This document shows positions 36,427 through 46,964 of a stretch of DNA of 64,000 nucleotides, piece by piece; position 1 is the stretch's first letter, and each line of letters starts with the position of its first letter. The position numbers and the translations under genes were made by a program. A model generated the notes under the pieces. The model saw nothing but the letters and a program-made list of their open reading frames with translations, ran no database searches and was not told the DNA's origin. This DNA comes from Massilia eburnea (GTDB taxonomy: Bacteria; Pseudomonadota; Gammaproteobacteria; Burkholderiales; Burkholderiaceae_D), in contig NZ_WNKX01000020.1 of assembly GCF_009720745.1 (NCBI RefSeq), forward strand, positions 49,495 to 113,494, in the 5' to 3' direction.

Positions 36427-37857
36427 TTACTTCAGTGAAGTTGCTACGTCGGCTTCGAACTTGGCAAAGCGGGCGTCCAATTGTTTCAGCAGGCGCTGTT
36501 TGTCGGCCTCGGCCAGGAAGGCATAGCGGATGCTGTCATATGAAAGCTTTTTGACTTCCGCATAGCTGGTCTTATAGCGGCTGGCGAACAGCACATACTC
36601 ATTGGACAGGGTATTGCGGCTGACGCCAGTATCGTCGCTCGACAGCACAAACGGCACGCCATACTTGCGGTAGATGTTGAGCGGATGCGCCTCCCCTTTC
36701 ACGCCGAGGATGAATTCGTTCGAAGTCAGGTTCACTTCGACTGGAATATTTTTCTCGCGCATCTTCTTCAAGATGGCCAGCGGCTGGCGTTCATGGGCGA
36801 TGTCCATGCCGTGCCCGATACGCTTGGCGCCGGCAATGTCGATCGCTTCGGCAATATGGAACTTCAAGCCTTCCGGTGGCACCTGGCCCAGCGCCAGTTC
36901 GCCGGCGTGCAGCGACAGCTTCACGTTCGGATACTTTGCACTCAGGAATTTGTACATGCGCATGTGCAGCTCGTAGTCGCGCATCGAAACCGGGTAATGC
37001 TCGGCGCCGACAATATTCACCGACACCACTTTCGGGTTCTGGCTAGCGATTTTGAAGCCAGCCGCCATCTGCGAGAACACGATGGAAGGCGACAGGAAGC
37101 GCAGCACGAAAGGCTGGTAGCGCATGGTGAAATGTTCATCGTCGATACCAGCGCTGCTGCTGTCGACATAGGCGCTGTAGTCGGCGATGCCCTTGTTGAA
37201 GGCCGGGCTCGCTTCCAGCTTAGCCAGGTAGGCGGCGAAGGCTGCGTCGTCCTTGAGCTTGCCGTCAAACTCGGCGTCGAAGGTGATCGGCGCGATCTCG
37301 AACACGGTCTCGATATAGCTGACGTTTTCGGCAATCGCGCGCTGCTTCAGGCGCTGCTGACCATCGTTGCCATTGGTCGACGCCACGTCGTTAAAGCGCG
37401 GGAAGGTAGTGAAGAAAGCCAGGTCGGGCGCCAGCTGGTCTTCGCTGTGGTTGTAGAAGTCCAAAGTGGACCATTTGTGCAGCAGGGCGCGGTAAGCGAC
37501 CGGGTCCTGCTCCAGCTCGCCAACTGTCGCGCAGCTCTTCGGGTCGGCCGGCTTGTCGGTCTTGACGCTCCAGCTGGTCTTGTCGATGCAGTAGCCCAGC
37601 TTGGCAACCCATTCCAAATACTGTTCGGCATAAATGGCGCCCGAGTAATGGTGGTGCAGGTCGGCGCCCTTCGGCATATTGTTGAAGAACATGGTCAGCT
37701 CGGCCGTCTTGGGCGCCGGGCCGGAAACCAGCGAGGCAAAATGGCGTGCGGTGACTTCCGCATTGGTCGCGGCGCCGGCCCCCGGCGCGGCAAAGGCGGC
37801 GCTGATGGCGGCGGCGAGCATCAGGCTGCTCAGTGGCGTGTGCATCTTCTTCTGCAT
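36427..37857 (-). CDS. Exported adenosine deaminase (ADGF/CECR1-like)
   Basis: A 476-residue amidohydrolase of the adenosine deaminase superfamily with a signal peptide (cleavage near GAGAATNAEV). Metal and catalytic residues: HxH in MPKGADLHHHYSGAIY, LHAGEL with the catalytic Glu nearby, RIGHGMDI, and the final SSDDTGVS. The length and signal peptide resemble secreted adenosine deaminase growth factors rather than the 330-residue cytoplasmic Ada. The start at 37857 has a GAGGGAAACCAG ribosome binding site. It would turn extracytoplasmic adenosine into inosine. It is the last gene of the purine operon. Confidence 0.9.
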   Translation of the reverse strand: MQKKMHTPLSSLMLAAAISAAFAAPGAGAATNAEVTARHFASLVSGPAPKTAELTMFFNNMPKGADLHHHYSGAIYAEQYLEWVAKLGYCIDKTSWSVKTDKPADPKSCATVGELEQDPVAYRALLHKWSTLDFYNHSEDQLAPDLAFFTTFPRFNDVASTNGNDGQQRLKQRAIAENVSYIETVFEIAPITFDAEFDGKLKDDAAFAAYLAKLEASPAFNKGIADYSAYVDSSSAGIDDEHFTMRYQPFVLRFLSPSIVFSQMAAGFKIASQNPKVVSVNIVGAEHYPVSMRDYELHMRMYKFLSAKYPNVKLSLHAGELALGQVPPEGLKFHIAEAIDIAGAKRIGHGMDIAHERQPLAILKKMREKNIPVEVNLTSNEFILGVKGEAHPLNIYRKYGVPFVLSSDDTGVSRNTLSNEYVLFASRYKTSYAEVKKLSYDSIRYAFLAEADKQRLLKQLDARFAKFEADVATSLK

Positions 37858-37885
37858 CTGGTTTCCCTCGGCGTGGTGGACGTGG

Positions 37886-39199
37886 TCAGCCCTGCGCCCG
37901 CGCATGCACCAGGCGGCCGCCCGAATAGGTGGCCGCGATGGCGCGGTCATCCCCCAGCAGGGCCAGTGCAAACAGCTGCTCTTCCAGGCTGTCGGTATTG
38001 GCGCTGCGGCGTGCCAGCAGCGGCGTGGCCTGCGGGTCGATCACGATGAAGTCCGCTTCGCGTCCTGCGGCAAAGCTGCCGATCGACTCTTCCAGGTGCA
38101 GGCTGCGCGCCGCGCCCAGCGTCGCCAGGTAGAACATGCGCATGGCGGGCAGGTAGCTGCCCTTCAAGCGCGCTACTTTATAGGCTTCATTCATCGTTTG
38201 CAACATGCTGAACGAAGTGCCGGCGCCCACGTCGGTGGCCAGAGATAGCAGCATGCCAGCCTTGTCGGCTTGTTCGAAGTCGAACAGTCCCGAGCCCAGG
38301 AACAGGTTGGAAGTCGGGCAGATCGCGGCGGCGGCCCTGGTTTCGGCCATGCGCGCACGGTCGCTTTCATCGAGCCAGATGCAGTGGCCATACACGGCGC
38401 GCGGGCGCAGCATGCCGTAGCGGTCATAGACGTCGAGGTAGCTGCGTGCCTGCGGGAACAGCGACTTGACCCAGCTGCATTCTTCCTTGTTTTCGGAGAC
38501 GTGGGTCTGCAGGAAAGTGTCAGGGTATTTGCGCGCCAGCTCACCGGCCAGCTGCAGCTGCGCCTCGGTCGACGTCGGGGCGAAGCGCGGGGTGATGGCG
38601 TACAGCAGCCGTGAGCGGCCATGCCAGCGCTGGATCAGCGCTTCCGTTTCCTCCGCGCCGCGTTCGGCGGTATCGCACAGGAAGTCCGGGCAATGACGGT
38701 CCATCATTACTTTGCCGGCGATCATGCGCAGCTTGCGCTTTTCGCTGGCGCTGAAAAAGGCGTCCACCGATTGCGGATGCACGGTGCAATAGACCATGGC
38801 CGTCGTGGTGCCATTGCGCAGCAGCTCGTCGAGGAAGAATTCCGCCACCTGCGCACCATGCGCCGGATCGGCGAACTGGCGTTCGGTCGGGAAAGTGTAC
38901 TGCTCCAGCCATGGCAGCAGGCCGGGCGCCGGCGAAGCGATCATATCGGTCTGCGGGTAATGCACGTGCGAGTCGATGAAGCCGGGCATGATGAGCTTGC
39001 CGCGATAGTCCTTCACGTCCGTGCCGGGCGGCAGCGTCGGCGCCAGCGTGGCGTAGTCGCCGGCCGTGCGCACTTTGCCGTTTTCGACGACCAGCAGGCC
39101 ATCTTCGTGCCATGCATGGGCGCGTTCAATGAAGGCCGGATCGGCGTGAAAATACAGCAAGCCCGCTCGGTAGGCTTGCACGCTGCTTGTTTTGCTCAT
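37886..39199 (-). CDS. guaD: Guanine deaminase
   Basis: A 437-residue cytoplasmic amidohydrolase converting guanine to xanthine. Family elements: GFIDSHVHYPQTDM with the HxH metal pair, SENKEECSWVKSLFP, YGHCIWLDESD, and SLATDVGAGTSFSMLQTMNEAYK. The start at 39199 follows AGAGATTAAGC, directly after xdhC (2-base gap). Xanthine then goes to XdhAB. The xdhABC-guaD order is common in Burkholderiales. Confidence 0.95.
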   Translation of the reverse strand: MSKTSSVQAYRAGLLYFHADPAFIERAHAWHEDGLLVVENGKVRTAGDYATLAPTLPPGTDVKDYRGKLIMPGFIDSHVHYPQTDMIASPAPGLLPWLEQYTFPTERQFADPAHGAQVAEFFLDELLRNGTTTAMVYCTVHPQSVDAFFSASEKRKLRMIAGKVMMDRHCPDFLCDTAERGAEETEALIQRWHGRSRLLYAITPRFAPTSTEAQLQLAGELARKYPDTFLQTHVSENKEECSWVKSLFPQARSYLDVYDRYGMLRPRAVYGHCIWLDESDRARMAETRAAAAICPTSNLFLGSGLFDFEQADKAGMLLSLATDVGAGTSFSMLQTMNEAYKVARLKGSYLPAMRMFYLATLGAARSLHLEESIGSFAAGREADFIVIDPQATPLLARRSANTDSLEEQLFALALLGDDRAIAATYSGGRLVHARAQG

Positions 39200-39201
39200 G
39201 C

Positions 39202-40125
39202 TTAATCTCTCGCCTGGGATTCCCAGACTAACAGTAATTGTGCGGCAACCGAAGCGGCAATCACCGCCGGCGCCTTGTTGATGATACCCGGCAGGCCGAC
39301 CGGGCATACCATGGATTCCACGCTCAGGCCCTTGGCTTCCATGCGATTGCTGAACTGGGCGCGTTTGGTCTTGGAGCCGATCAGGCCGAACCAGCCGACG
39401 TTGTGGCGCGAAAGGATGGCCTCGCACAGGCGCTGGTCGAGCGCGTGGCTGTGGGTCATGACCAGGTAGCTGGCGCCGTCTGGCGCCTCGTCGACGCAGG
39501 CTTCCGGCGTGTCGGTGGCTTCGATCGTGACGTTGTCCGGCACTTCGCCCGGGAACATGGCGTCGCGCTCGTCGACCCAGGTCACGGTGCAGGGCAACTC
39601 GCCCAGCGCGCGCACGATGGCGGCGCCGACATGGCCCGCACCGAACAGCACCAGGTGCGCGCGCGGCGCCCTGACCGGGTCAATCAGCCAGCGGCGCCCG
39701 TTGCCGTCAGTGTGGATATGCGTTTCCTTATGCCGTACATCCGTGAGCCGGCACTCTGCCGCGCCATCGATCGCGGTGATACGGCAACTATCCTCACGGC
39801 GCCGCTGGCGCAATTGCGCCATCGCTTCATCCAGTCCGCCGGCAACCGGCTCGAAGAGCAGCCATACCACGCCGCCGCAGCATTGGCCGAGGCTCGGGCC
39901 GAGCGGAAAGCGTTCCAGGTGCACGGCAGCGCTTCGGCCGGCGCCGATCATGCCGCGCGCGATGTCGAGCGCCCTGTGTTCAAGGTGGCCGCCGCCGACA
40001 GTATCGAACTGGCCGCCCGCGGTAACCAGCATATGGGTTCCCGCCTCGCGCGGCACCGACCCTTCGGCGCGCGCGACCGTGACAAGCACCGCCGGTTCCC
40101 CGGCTGGAGTCAACCAGTCAGCCAT
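39202..40125 (-). CDS. xdhC: Xanthine dehydrogenase accessory protein XdhC
   Basis: A 307-residue XdhC/CoxI-type chaperone that binds and sulfurates the molybdenum cofactor before inserting it in XdhB. The N-terminal XdhC domain (VLVTVARAEGSVPREAGTHMLV, TVGGGHLEHRALDIA) is followed by a Rossmann fold (VLFGAGHVGAAIVRAL) and the closing FGLIGSKTKRAQFSNRM. The start is one base after xdhB. It is not part of the mature enzyme. Confidence 0.95.
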   Translation of the reverse strand: MADWLTPAGEPAVLVTVARAEGSVPREAGTHMLVTAGGQFDTVGGGHLEHRALDIARGMIGAGRSAAVHLERFPLGPSLGQCCGGVVWLLFEPVAGGLDEAMAQLRQRRREDSCRITAIDGAAECRLTDVRHKETHIHTDGNGRRWLIDPVRAPRAHLVLFGAGHVGAAIVRALGELPCTVTWVDERDAMFPGEVPDNVTIEATDTPEACVDEAPDGASYLVMTHSHALDQRLCEAILSRHNVGWFGLIGSKTKRAQFSNRMEAKGLSVESMVCPVGLPGIINKAPAVIAASVAAQLLLVWESQARD

Positions 40126-40126
40126 A

Positions 40127-42454
<2,328 letters not shown>

Positions 42455-42466
42455 GTTGAATTCCTT

Positions 42467-43933
42467 TCACGCGCTGACGGCGAAGGCGTTGACGGCGTCG
42501 GCCGCCAGCGGCGCATCGCTGCGCGTCTCCAGCCAGAACCGGCGCAGCAGGTTCTGCGCCGTCTTCATGCGGTATTCGCTGCTGGCGCGCATATCGCTCA
42601 GGGGAGCGTAGTCGCGCGCCAGTGCCGCCATGGCATCGGCCAGCGCCGCCGCGCTCCATACACGGCCGTTCAGCAAAGCTTCCGCCTGCGCCGCGCGTTT
42701 TGGCGTGGCGGCCATGCCGCCGAATGCAATGCGTGCCTCTGCAATCGCGTCGCCGTCCATGCGGAAAGCAAAGGCCGCACACACGGCGGAAATGTCCTGG
42801 TCGAAGCGCTTTGCCAGCTTGTACGTGCGGAAGCGTACGTCCGCGCGCGGCAGCGGCACGCGCACGGCCTGCACGAATTCTCCCTGCTGCAAATCCTTCT
42901 TCATGTAATCGAGGTAGAAGTCTTCCAGCGCCAGCACGCGCTCGCCGGCCGCGCCGCACAGCACCACTTGCGCGCCCAGCGCGATCAGCCACGGCATCGA
43001 GTCGCCGATCGGCGAGCCGTTGGCGACGTTGCCGCCCAGCGTGCCCGCATTGCGGATCGGCAGGGATGCAAAGCGCTGGCGCAATTCGCCCAGTTCGTCC
43101 GGGTAGTGCCGGCACAGCGCGTTGTAGGCGTCTTCCAGCGACACTCCGGCGCCGATCTCCATCATGCCGTCCGCCTCGCGCAGCACCTTGAGTGCGTCGA
43201 CGTGGCCCAGATAGATGATGTCGCCCAGTTCGCGCATCTGCTTGGTAATCCACAGGCCGACGTCGGTGGAACCGGCCAGCAGCACCGCAGCCGGATTCGC
43301 CGCGCGCAGCTGGATCAGTTCATCGAGCGTGCGCGGCGCCAGGAAAGTCTGGCCATGTGCGCTGTAGACGGCCAGCGAGCCGCGCTTCAGCGCTTCCAGC
43401 TGCTCGGCCACGCGGGCGGCATCGAATGCGACTTTCGGCAGTTCGACCATACGCTGGGCGGCGTCGATGATCGGACGGTAGCCGGTGCAGCGGCACAGGT
43501 TACCGGACAGGCAATCGTCGATCTCCTTGCGCGAGGCGCACTGCCCTTCCTTCTTCAGGTACAGGCCCCACAGCGACATGGCGAAGCCCGGCGTGCAGAA
43601 GCCGCATTGCGAACCGTGGCATTCGACCAGCGCCTGCTGCACCGGGTGCAGCGCGCCGTCAGCCTGTTGCAGGTCTTCCACGGTGAACAGGGCTTTGCCG
43701 TCCAGCGTCGGGGTGAGCTGGATGCAGGAATTGACCGCTTTCAGCTCCAGCTTGCCATCGACCACACTGCCCAGCACCACGGTGCAGGCGCCGCAGTCAC
43801 CTTCGGCACAGCCTTCCTTGGTGCCGGTGCAGCGCAAGTCTTCGCGCAGGTGCTGCAGCACGGTCTGCGTCGGGGCGGCGTCCCGTACTTCATGCACGGC
43901 GCCACGGTAGTAAAAGCGGATCGGTTCTGACAT
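42467..43933 (-). CDS. xdhA: Xanthine dehydrogenase, iron-sulfur/FAD subunit
   Basis: A 488-residue small subunit. An N-terminal plant-type 2Fe-2S domain (GTKEGCAEGDCGAC) and a second 2Fe-2S helical domain (QCGFCTPGFAMS, GNLCRCTGYRPI) precede an FAD domain (VLLAGSTDVGLW, then NAGTLGGNVANGSPIGDS). Electrons run from XdhB molybdenum through these centres to NAD. A GAGGCCAAG ribosome binding site precedes the ATG. It is the second gene of the operon after puuE. Confidence 0.96.
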   Translation of the reverse strand: MSEPIRFYYRGAVHEVRDAAPTQTVLQHLREDLRCTGTKEGCAEGDCGACTVVLGSVVDGKLELKAVNSCIQLTPTLDGKALFTVEDLQQADGALHPVQQALVECHGSQCGFCTPGFAMSLWGLYLKKEGQCASRKEIDDCLSGNLCRCTGYRPIIDAAQRMVELPKVAFDAARVAEQLEALKRGSLAVYSAHGQTFLAPRTLDELIQLRAANPAAVLLAGSTDVGLWITKQMRELGDIIYLGHVDALKVLREADGMMEIGAGVSLEDAYNALCRHYPDELGELRQRFASLPIRNAGTLGGNVANGSPIGDSMPWLIALGAQVVLCGAAGERVLALEDFYLDYMKKDLQQGEFVQAVRVPLPRADVRFRTYKLAKRFDQDISAVCAAFAFRMDGDAIAEARIAFGGMAATPKRAAQAEALLNGRVWSAAALADAMAALARDYAPLSDMRASSEYRMKTAQNLLRRFWLETRSDAPLAADAVNAFAVSA

Positions 43934-43997
43934 CTTGGCCTCGCAGGTCTCCTAGCTTGCAAGACTAACACTACCGCATCCTGTCCATATAAGAATT

Positions 43998-44018
43998 CTC
44001 TGATTTTGAATATCAGAG
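43998..44018 (-). other. Short hairpin across the puuE stop codon
   Basis: A 7-base inverted repeat CTCTGAT ... ATCAGAG with a 7-base loop covers the puuE stop codon. On the minus strand it is not followed by a T-run, so it is unlikely to end transcription. It may affect puuE/xdhA coupling or mRNA processing; this is speculative. Confidence 0.35.
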
Positions 44019-44963
44019 GTTTCGCATATATGGATGATGCTTATGCCAGTGCTCGGCAATGTCGATGCGGCGCGTGATCCACACTTTGTCATGGCTTTGC
44101 ACGTAATCGAGGAAGCGCGCCAATGCTGCAGCACGCGCCGGACGGCCGATCAGGCGGCAATGCAGGCCGATCGACAGCATTTTCGGCTGGTTCAGGCCGG
44201 CCGGGTCCCCTTCCTTATAGAGTACGTCGAATGCGTCCTTCAGGTAATCGAAGAATTGCGTGCCGCTATTGAAGCCTTGCATTGCGGCAAAGCGCATATC
44301 GTTGGTGTCCAGGGTATAGGGAACGATCAGCTGCGGGCTGACGGCTGGCTTGCCGTCGGCGCCGCTGTGCGCCACCTCCTGCCAGAACGGCAGGTCGTCG
44401 CCGTAATAGTCGGCGTCATAGCGGAAACCGCCGTGCTCCACCACCAGCCGGCGCGTGTTGGGCGAATCGCGGCCGGTGTACCAGCCCTGCGGCGCGCTGC
44501 CGGTCAGCTCCTTGATGATCTGCACCGCTTCCTTCATGTGGGCGCGCTCGGTTTCCTCATCCATGTTCTGGTAGGTGATCCAGCGCAGGCCATGGCAGGC
44601 GATTTCGTGGCCGAGTTCCCGGAAGGCGGCCACCGCCTCCGGGTTGCGCTGCAGCGCCATCGACACGCCAAAGATGGTCAGCGGCAGCTTGCGCTCCTCG
44701 AACATGCGCAGCACGCGCCACAGGCCCGCGCGCGAACCGTATTCATAGATCGATTCCATGCTCATGTGGCGGTTCTGGAAGGCCGCGGCGCCGATGATCT
44801 CGGACAGGAAAGTCTCCGATGCCGGGTCGCCGTGCAGTACGCAGTTCTCGCCGCCCTCCTCGTAATTCAGCACGAATTGCAGGGCCACGCGGGCCTGGCC
44901 TGGCCATTGCGGGTGGGGTGGCGTGCGGCCGTAGCCGATGAGGTCGCGGGGGTAATTGCTCAT
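44013..44963 (-). CDS. puuE: Allantoinase PuuE (polysaccharide-deacetylase fold)
   Basis: A 316-residue metal-independent allantoinase of the PuuE family, hydrolysing allantoin to allantoate. The opening YPRDLIGYGRTPPHPQWPG and NYEEGGE, then EYGSRAGLWRVLRMFEE and EIACHGLRWI, with a late TGRDSPNTRRLVVEHGGF, are characteristic. It is the first gene of the purine operon and is divergent from uraH. Both act late in urate breakdown, which fits their shared control region. Confidence 0.93.
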   Translation of the reverse strand: MSNYPRDLIGYGRTPPHPQWPGQARVALQFVLNYEEGGENCVLHGDPASETFLSEIIGAAAFQNRHMSMESIYEYGSRAGLWRVLRMFEERKLPLTIFGVSMALQRNPEAVAAFRELGHEIACHGLRWITYQNMDEETERAHMKEAVQIIKELTGSAPQGWYTGRDSPNTRRLVVEHGGFRYDADYYGDDLPFWQEVAHSGADGKPAVSPQLIVPYTLDTNDMRFAAMQGFNSGTQFFDYLKDAFDVLYKEGDPAGLNQPKMLSIGLHCRLIGRPARAAALARFLDYVQSHDKVWITRRIDIAEHWHKHHPYMRNL

Positions 44964-44981
44964 GATGGGTCCGGGATGAAA

Positions 44982-45029
44982 GGTATATGCTCAATAATAT
45001 ATTGGCGTTATGGCACCGGTATATGATCA
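44982..45029. promoter_or_regulatory. Direct repeat GGTATATG[C/A]TCA in the puuE-uraH gap
   Basis: Two 12-base copies (44982-44993 and 45018-45029) differ at one position and start 36 bases apart in a 93-base divergent gap. Divergent genes sharing a gap with repeated elements often have one operator for both. The regulator is not identified; no regulator gene lies next to it. Confidence 0.45.
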
Positions 45030-45056
45030 GCCCGATAAGGAAAATAAGGAATGACT

Positions 45057-45410
45057 ATGGGAAAACTCTCAACCCACGTTCTCGATACCGCCAACGGCCG
45101 CCCCGCCGCCGGTGTCAGTGTGGCGCTGTACGCCTTGGACGGCGGCGCGCGCTCGCTGGTCAAGAAAGACGTGACGAACGCCGATGGCCGCTGCGCCGCG
45201 CCGCTGCTGGAAGGCGAATCCATGCGTCCTGGCCGGTATGAGCTTGTCTTTGGCGCCGGCGCCTATTTCGCAGCGGCTGGCGTCGCGTTGCCGGAACCGC
45301 GCTTCATTGATGAAGTGACGATCGCCTTCGGCATCGCACACGCCGACCAGAACTACCACGTGCCGCTGGTGGTGTCGCCCTGGTCGTATTCGACTTACCG
45401 GGGCAGTTGA
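45057..45410 (+). CDS. uraH: 5-hydroxyisourate hydrolase (transthyretin-like)
   Basis: A 117-residue HIUase that opens 5-hydroxyisourate to OHCU. The N-terminal KLSTHVLDTANGRPA and the C-terminal YHVPLVVSPWSYSTYRGS, with the YRGS signature tetrapeptide, are diagnostic. The second ATG (45057) is preferred because the AAGGA sequence is too close to the first (45051). It is alone on the plus strand, divergent from puuE, and its end overlaps the nuoB paralogue by 16 bases. Confidence 0.95.
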   Translation: MGKLSTHVLDTANGRPAAGVSVALYALDGGARSLVKKDVTNADGRCAAPLLEGESMRPGRYELVFGAGAYFAAAGVALPEPRFIDEVTIAFGIAHADQNYHVPLVVSPWSYSTYRGS

Positions 45411-45880
45411 GCACGCTCGCCGCGCCGGGCTTTCTGCTGCAGCTGCGTCAGGCCGTACAGCAGGGCTTCCGGCGTGGGCGGGCAGCCTGGCACGTAGACG
45501 TCCACCGGCACGATGCGGTCGCAGCCGCGCACCACGGAATAAGAATAGTGGTAATAGCCGCCGCCGTTGGCGCAGGAGCCCATCGACACCACATAGCGCG
45601 GCTCCGGCATCTGGTCGTACACCTTGCGCATGGCGCGCGCCATCTTGTTGGTGAGGGTGCCGGCCACGATCATCAGGTCCGCCTGGCGCGGCGATGGGCG
45701 CGGGCACATGCCGAAGCGGTCCATGTCGTAGCGCGCCGAAGCGGCTTCCATCATCTCCACCGCGCAGCAGGCCAGGCCAAAGCTCAGGTACCACAGGCTG
45801 TTGGTGCGGACGGTCTCCATCAGGGTGTCCAGCGAAGTGAGCACATAGCCGTCGCGCTCGAGTGTAGCGTCCAGTTCCAT
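45395..45880 (-). CDS. nuoB: Isolated NADH-quinone oxidoreductase subunit B paralogue
   Basis: A 161-residue NuoB-family protein. The residues that ligate cluster N2 are present: the adjacent Cys pair in FGLACCAVEMM, a Cys in VSMGSCANGGG and a Cys in VPGCPPTPEALL. Normal nuoB genes lie in the 14-gene nuo operon; here no other complex I subunit is nearby. It could be a duplicate that replaces the main NuoB under some conditions, or part of another oxidoreductase. It is convergent with uraH. Confidence 0.92.
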   Translation of the reverse strand: MELDATLERDGYVLTSLDTLMETVRTNSLWYLSFGLACCAVEMMEAASARYDMDRFGMCPRPSPRQADLMIVAGTLTNKMARAMRKVYDQMPEPRYVVSMGSCANGGGYYHYSYSVVRGCDRIVPVDVYVPGCPPTPEALLYGLTQLQQKARRGERAQLPR

Positions 45881-45956
45881 ATCGTTCCCCTAAATTAGCG
45901 ACGCTACGATAGCGGGGAACGCTGGGAAAATATTGTATGGATGCGACACGCGCGCT

Positions 45957-46838
45957 TCAGTAGTCCTCGCGGGTGACGATGGGGCGCGAGGCATCGTCAT
46001 AACGCAGCAGGCGCAAAGCGCCCGCAGGGTCGGCCGCGCTATCCATCAGGGCCTTGGGCGCCAGGCCGGTGTACTGCACGAAGTCACGCACCATGTGCGC
46101 CTGGTCGTGGTAGCCGCAGTCGACGGCCAGCCGCGTCAAGCCGCCGTGCCGCAAGGGCGTGGCGATCATGCGCGACAGGGCACGGATGTAACGCATCATG
46201 CGGCGGCTGTCACGCATGCTCTGGCCGTAGCTGGCCATGACGCGGCGCTCCAGCTGGCGCACGCTGATGCCGAAGCGCGCCGCGATTTCTTCGGTAGGCA
46301 GGGCCAGCATCAATGGCGGCAGGGAGAACGGCTGGACGCCCCGGCGCAGCCCTGCTTCGCGCTGGTCGAGCCGGCGCAGCAGCCAGTCGGACAGGTGCGC
46401 CACCCAGGTCCCGCTATCCTTCCCGCCGCGCAGTTGCTCCTCCAGCGCGGGAATGCCCGGCCAGTCCGGGGCGGCATCGGCCAGCGGCACCACCGCATCC
46501 CGCAGTTCGCCCGGCGCGACGTCGAAAAGCCGCCCGAAAGCGCCGGCATCGATCACGGCGCTGGCAAACGTGGTGCCCGCCTCCCACACGGCGGGGAAGT
46601 GGCTGGTCAGCGGGCCGGTAACGAAGGGTGCACTGTGAATCCGCTCACGCCCATCGGCGCCGGCGAAGCGCGAACCGCCGCGAATGAAGAAGGTCACCAT
46701 GGGACAAGGCGTGGCCGGCACCAGCACGGCGCCCGGGCTGTGACACTCGATATGGAAATAGCGCACCACCCCGGCCAGCTTGGGCGGCGGGGCGATGGCC
46801 AGGCGCATTGGCGCCAGAGTCAGGTCCGCGTCACGCAT
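45957..46838 (-). CDS. AraC-family transcriptional regulator
   Basis: About 293 residues. The C-terminal third has the two AraC helix-turn-helix units (LPTEEIAARFGISVRQLERRV and LTRLAVDCGYHDQAHMVRDF). The N-terminal part (PPPKLAGVVRYFHIE) belongs to the DUF6597-type sensing domains common in this group. ATG 46838 is used; a start at 46847 is close and no strong ribosome binding site separates them. It is divergent from the CorC-type gene; its target and effector are unknown. Confidence 0.85.
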   Translation of the reverse strand: MRDADLTLAPMRLAIAPPPKLAGVVRYFHIECHSPGAVLVPATPCPMVTFFIRGGSRFAGADGRERIHSAPFVTGPLTSHFPAVWEAGTTFASAVIDAGAFGRLFDVAPGELRDAVVPLADAAPDWPGIPALEEQLRGGKDSGTWVAHLSDWLLRRLDQREAGLRRGVQPFSLPPLMLALPTEEIAARFGISVRQLERRVMASYGQSMRDSRRMMRYIRALSRMIATPLRHGGLTRLAVDCGYHDQAHMVRDFVQYTGLAPKALMDSAADPAGALRLLRYDDASRPIVTREDY

Positions 46839-46964
46839 GGCCAGCATTATAGGGCGGGCGGCGGCCGCGTGCCGGCCCGCCCAGCACGGGCGCCGGCTGC
46901 CAGGCAATCTTGCCTCCAGGGCAGCGTGCTAAAATCGTCCTCTTATTGACTTGTCATCACGACC

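Noticed and set aside
43998..44018. The hairpin over the puuE stop as a terminator
   Set aside because: No T-run follows on the minus strand and xdhA begins about 65 bases on, so the operon probably continues.
45051..45056. ATG at 45051 as the uraH start
   Set aside because: AAGGA directly abuts this ATG, leaving no spacing; the ATG at 45057 has proper spacing and fits the family N-terminus.
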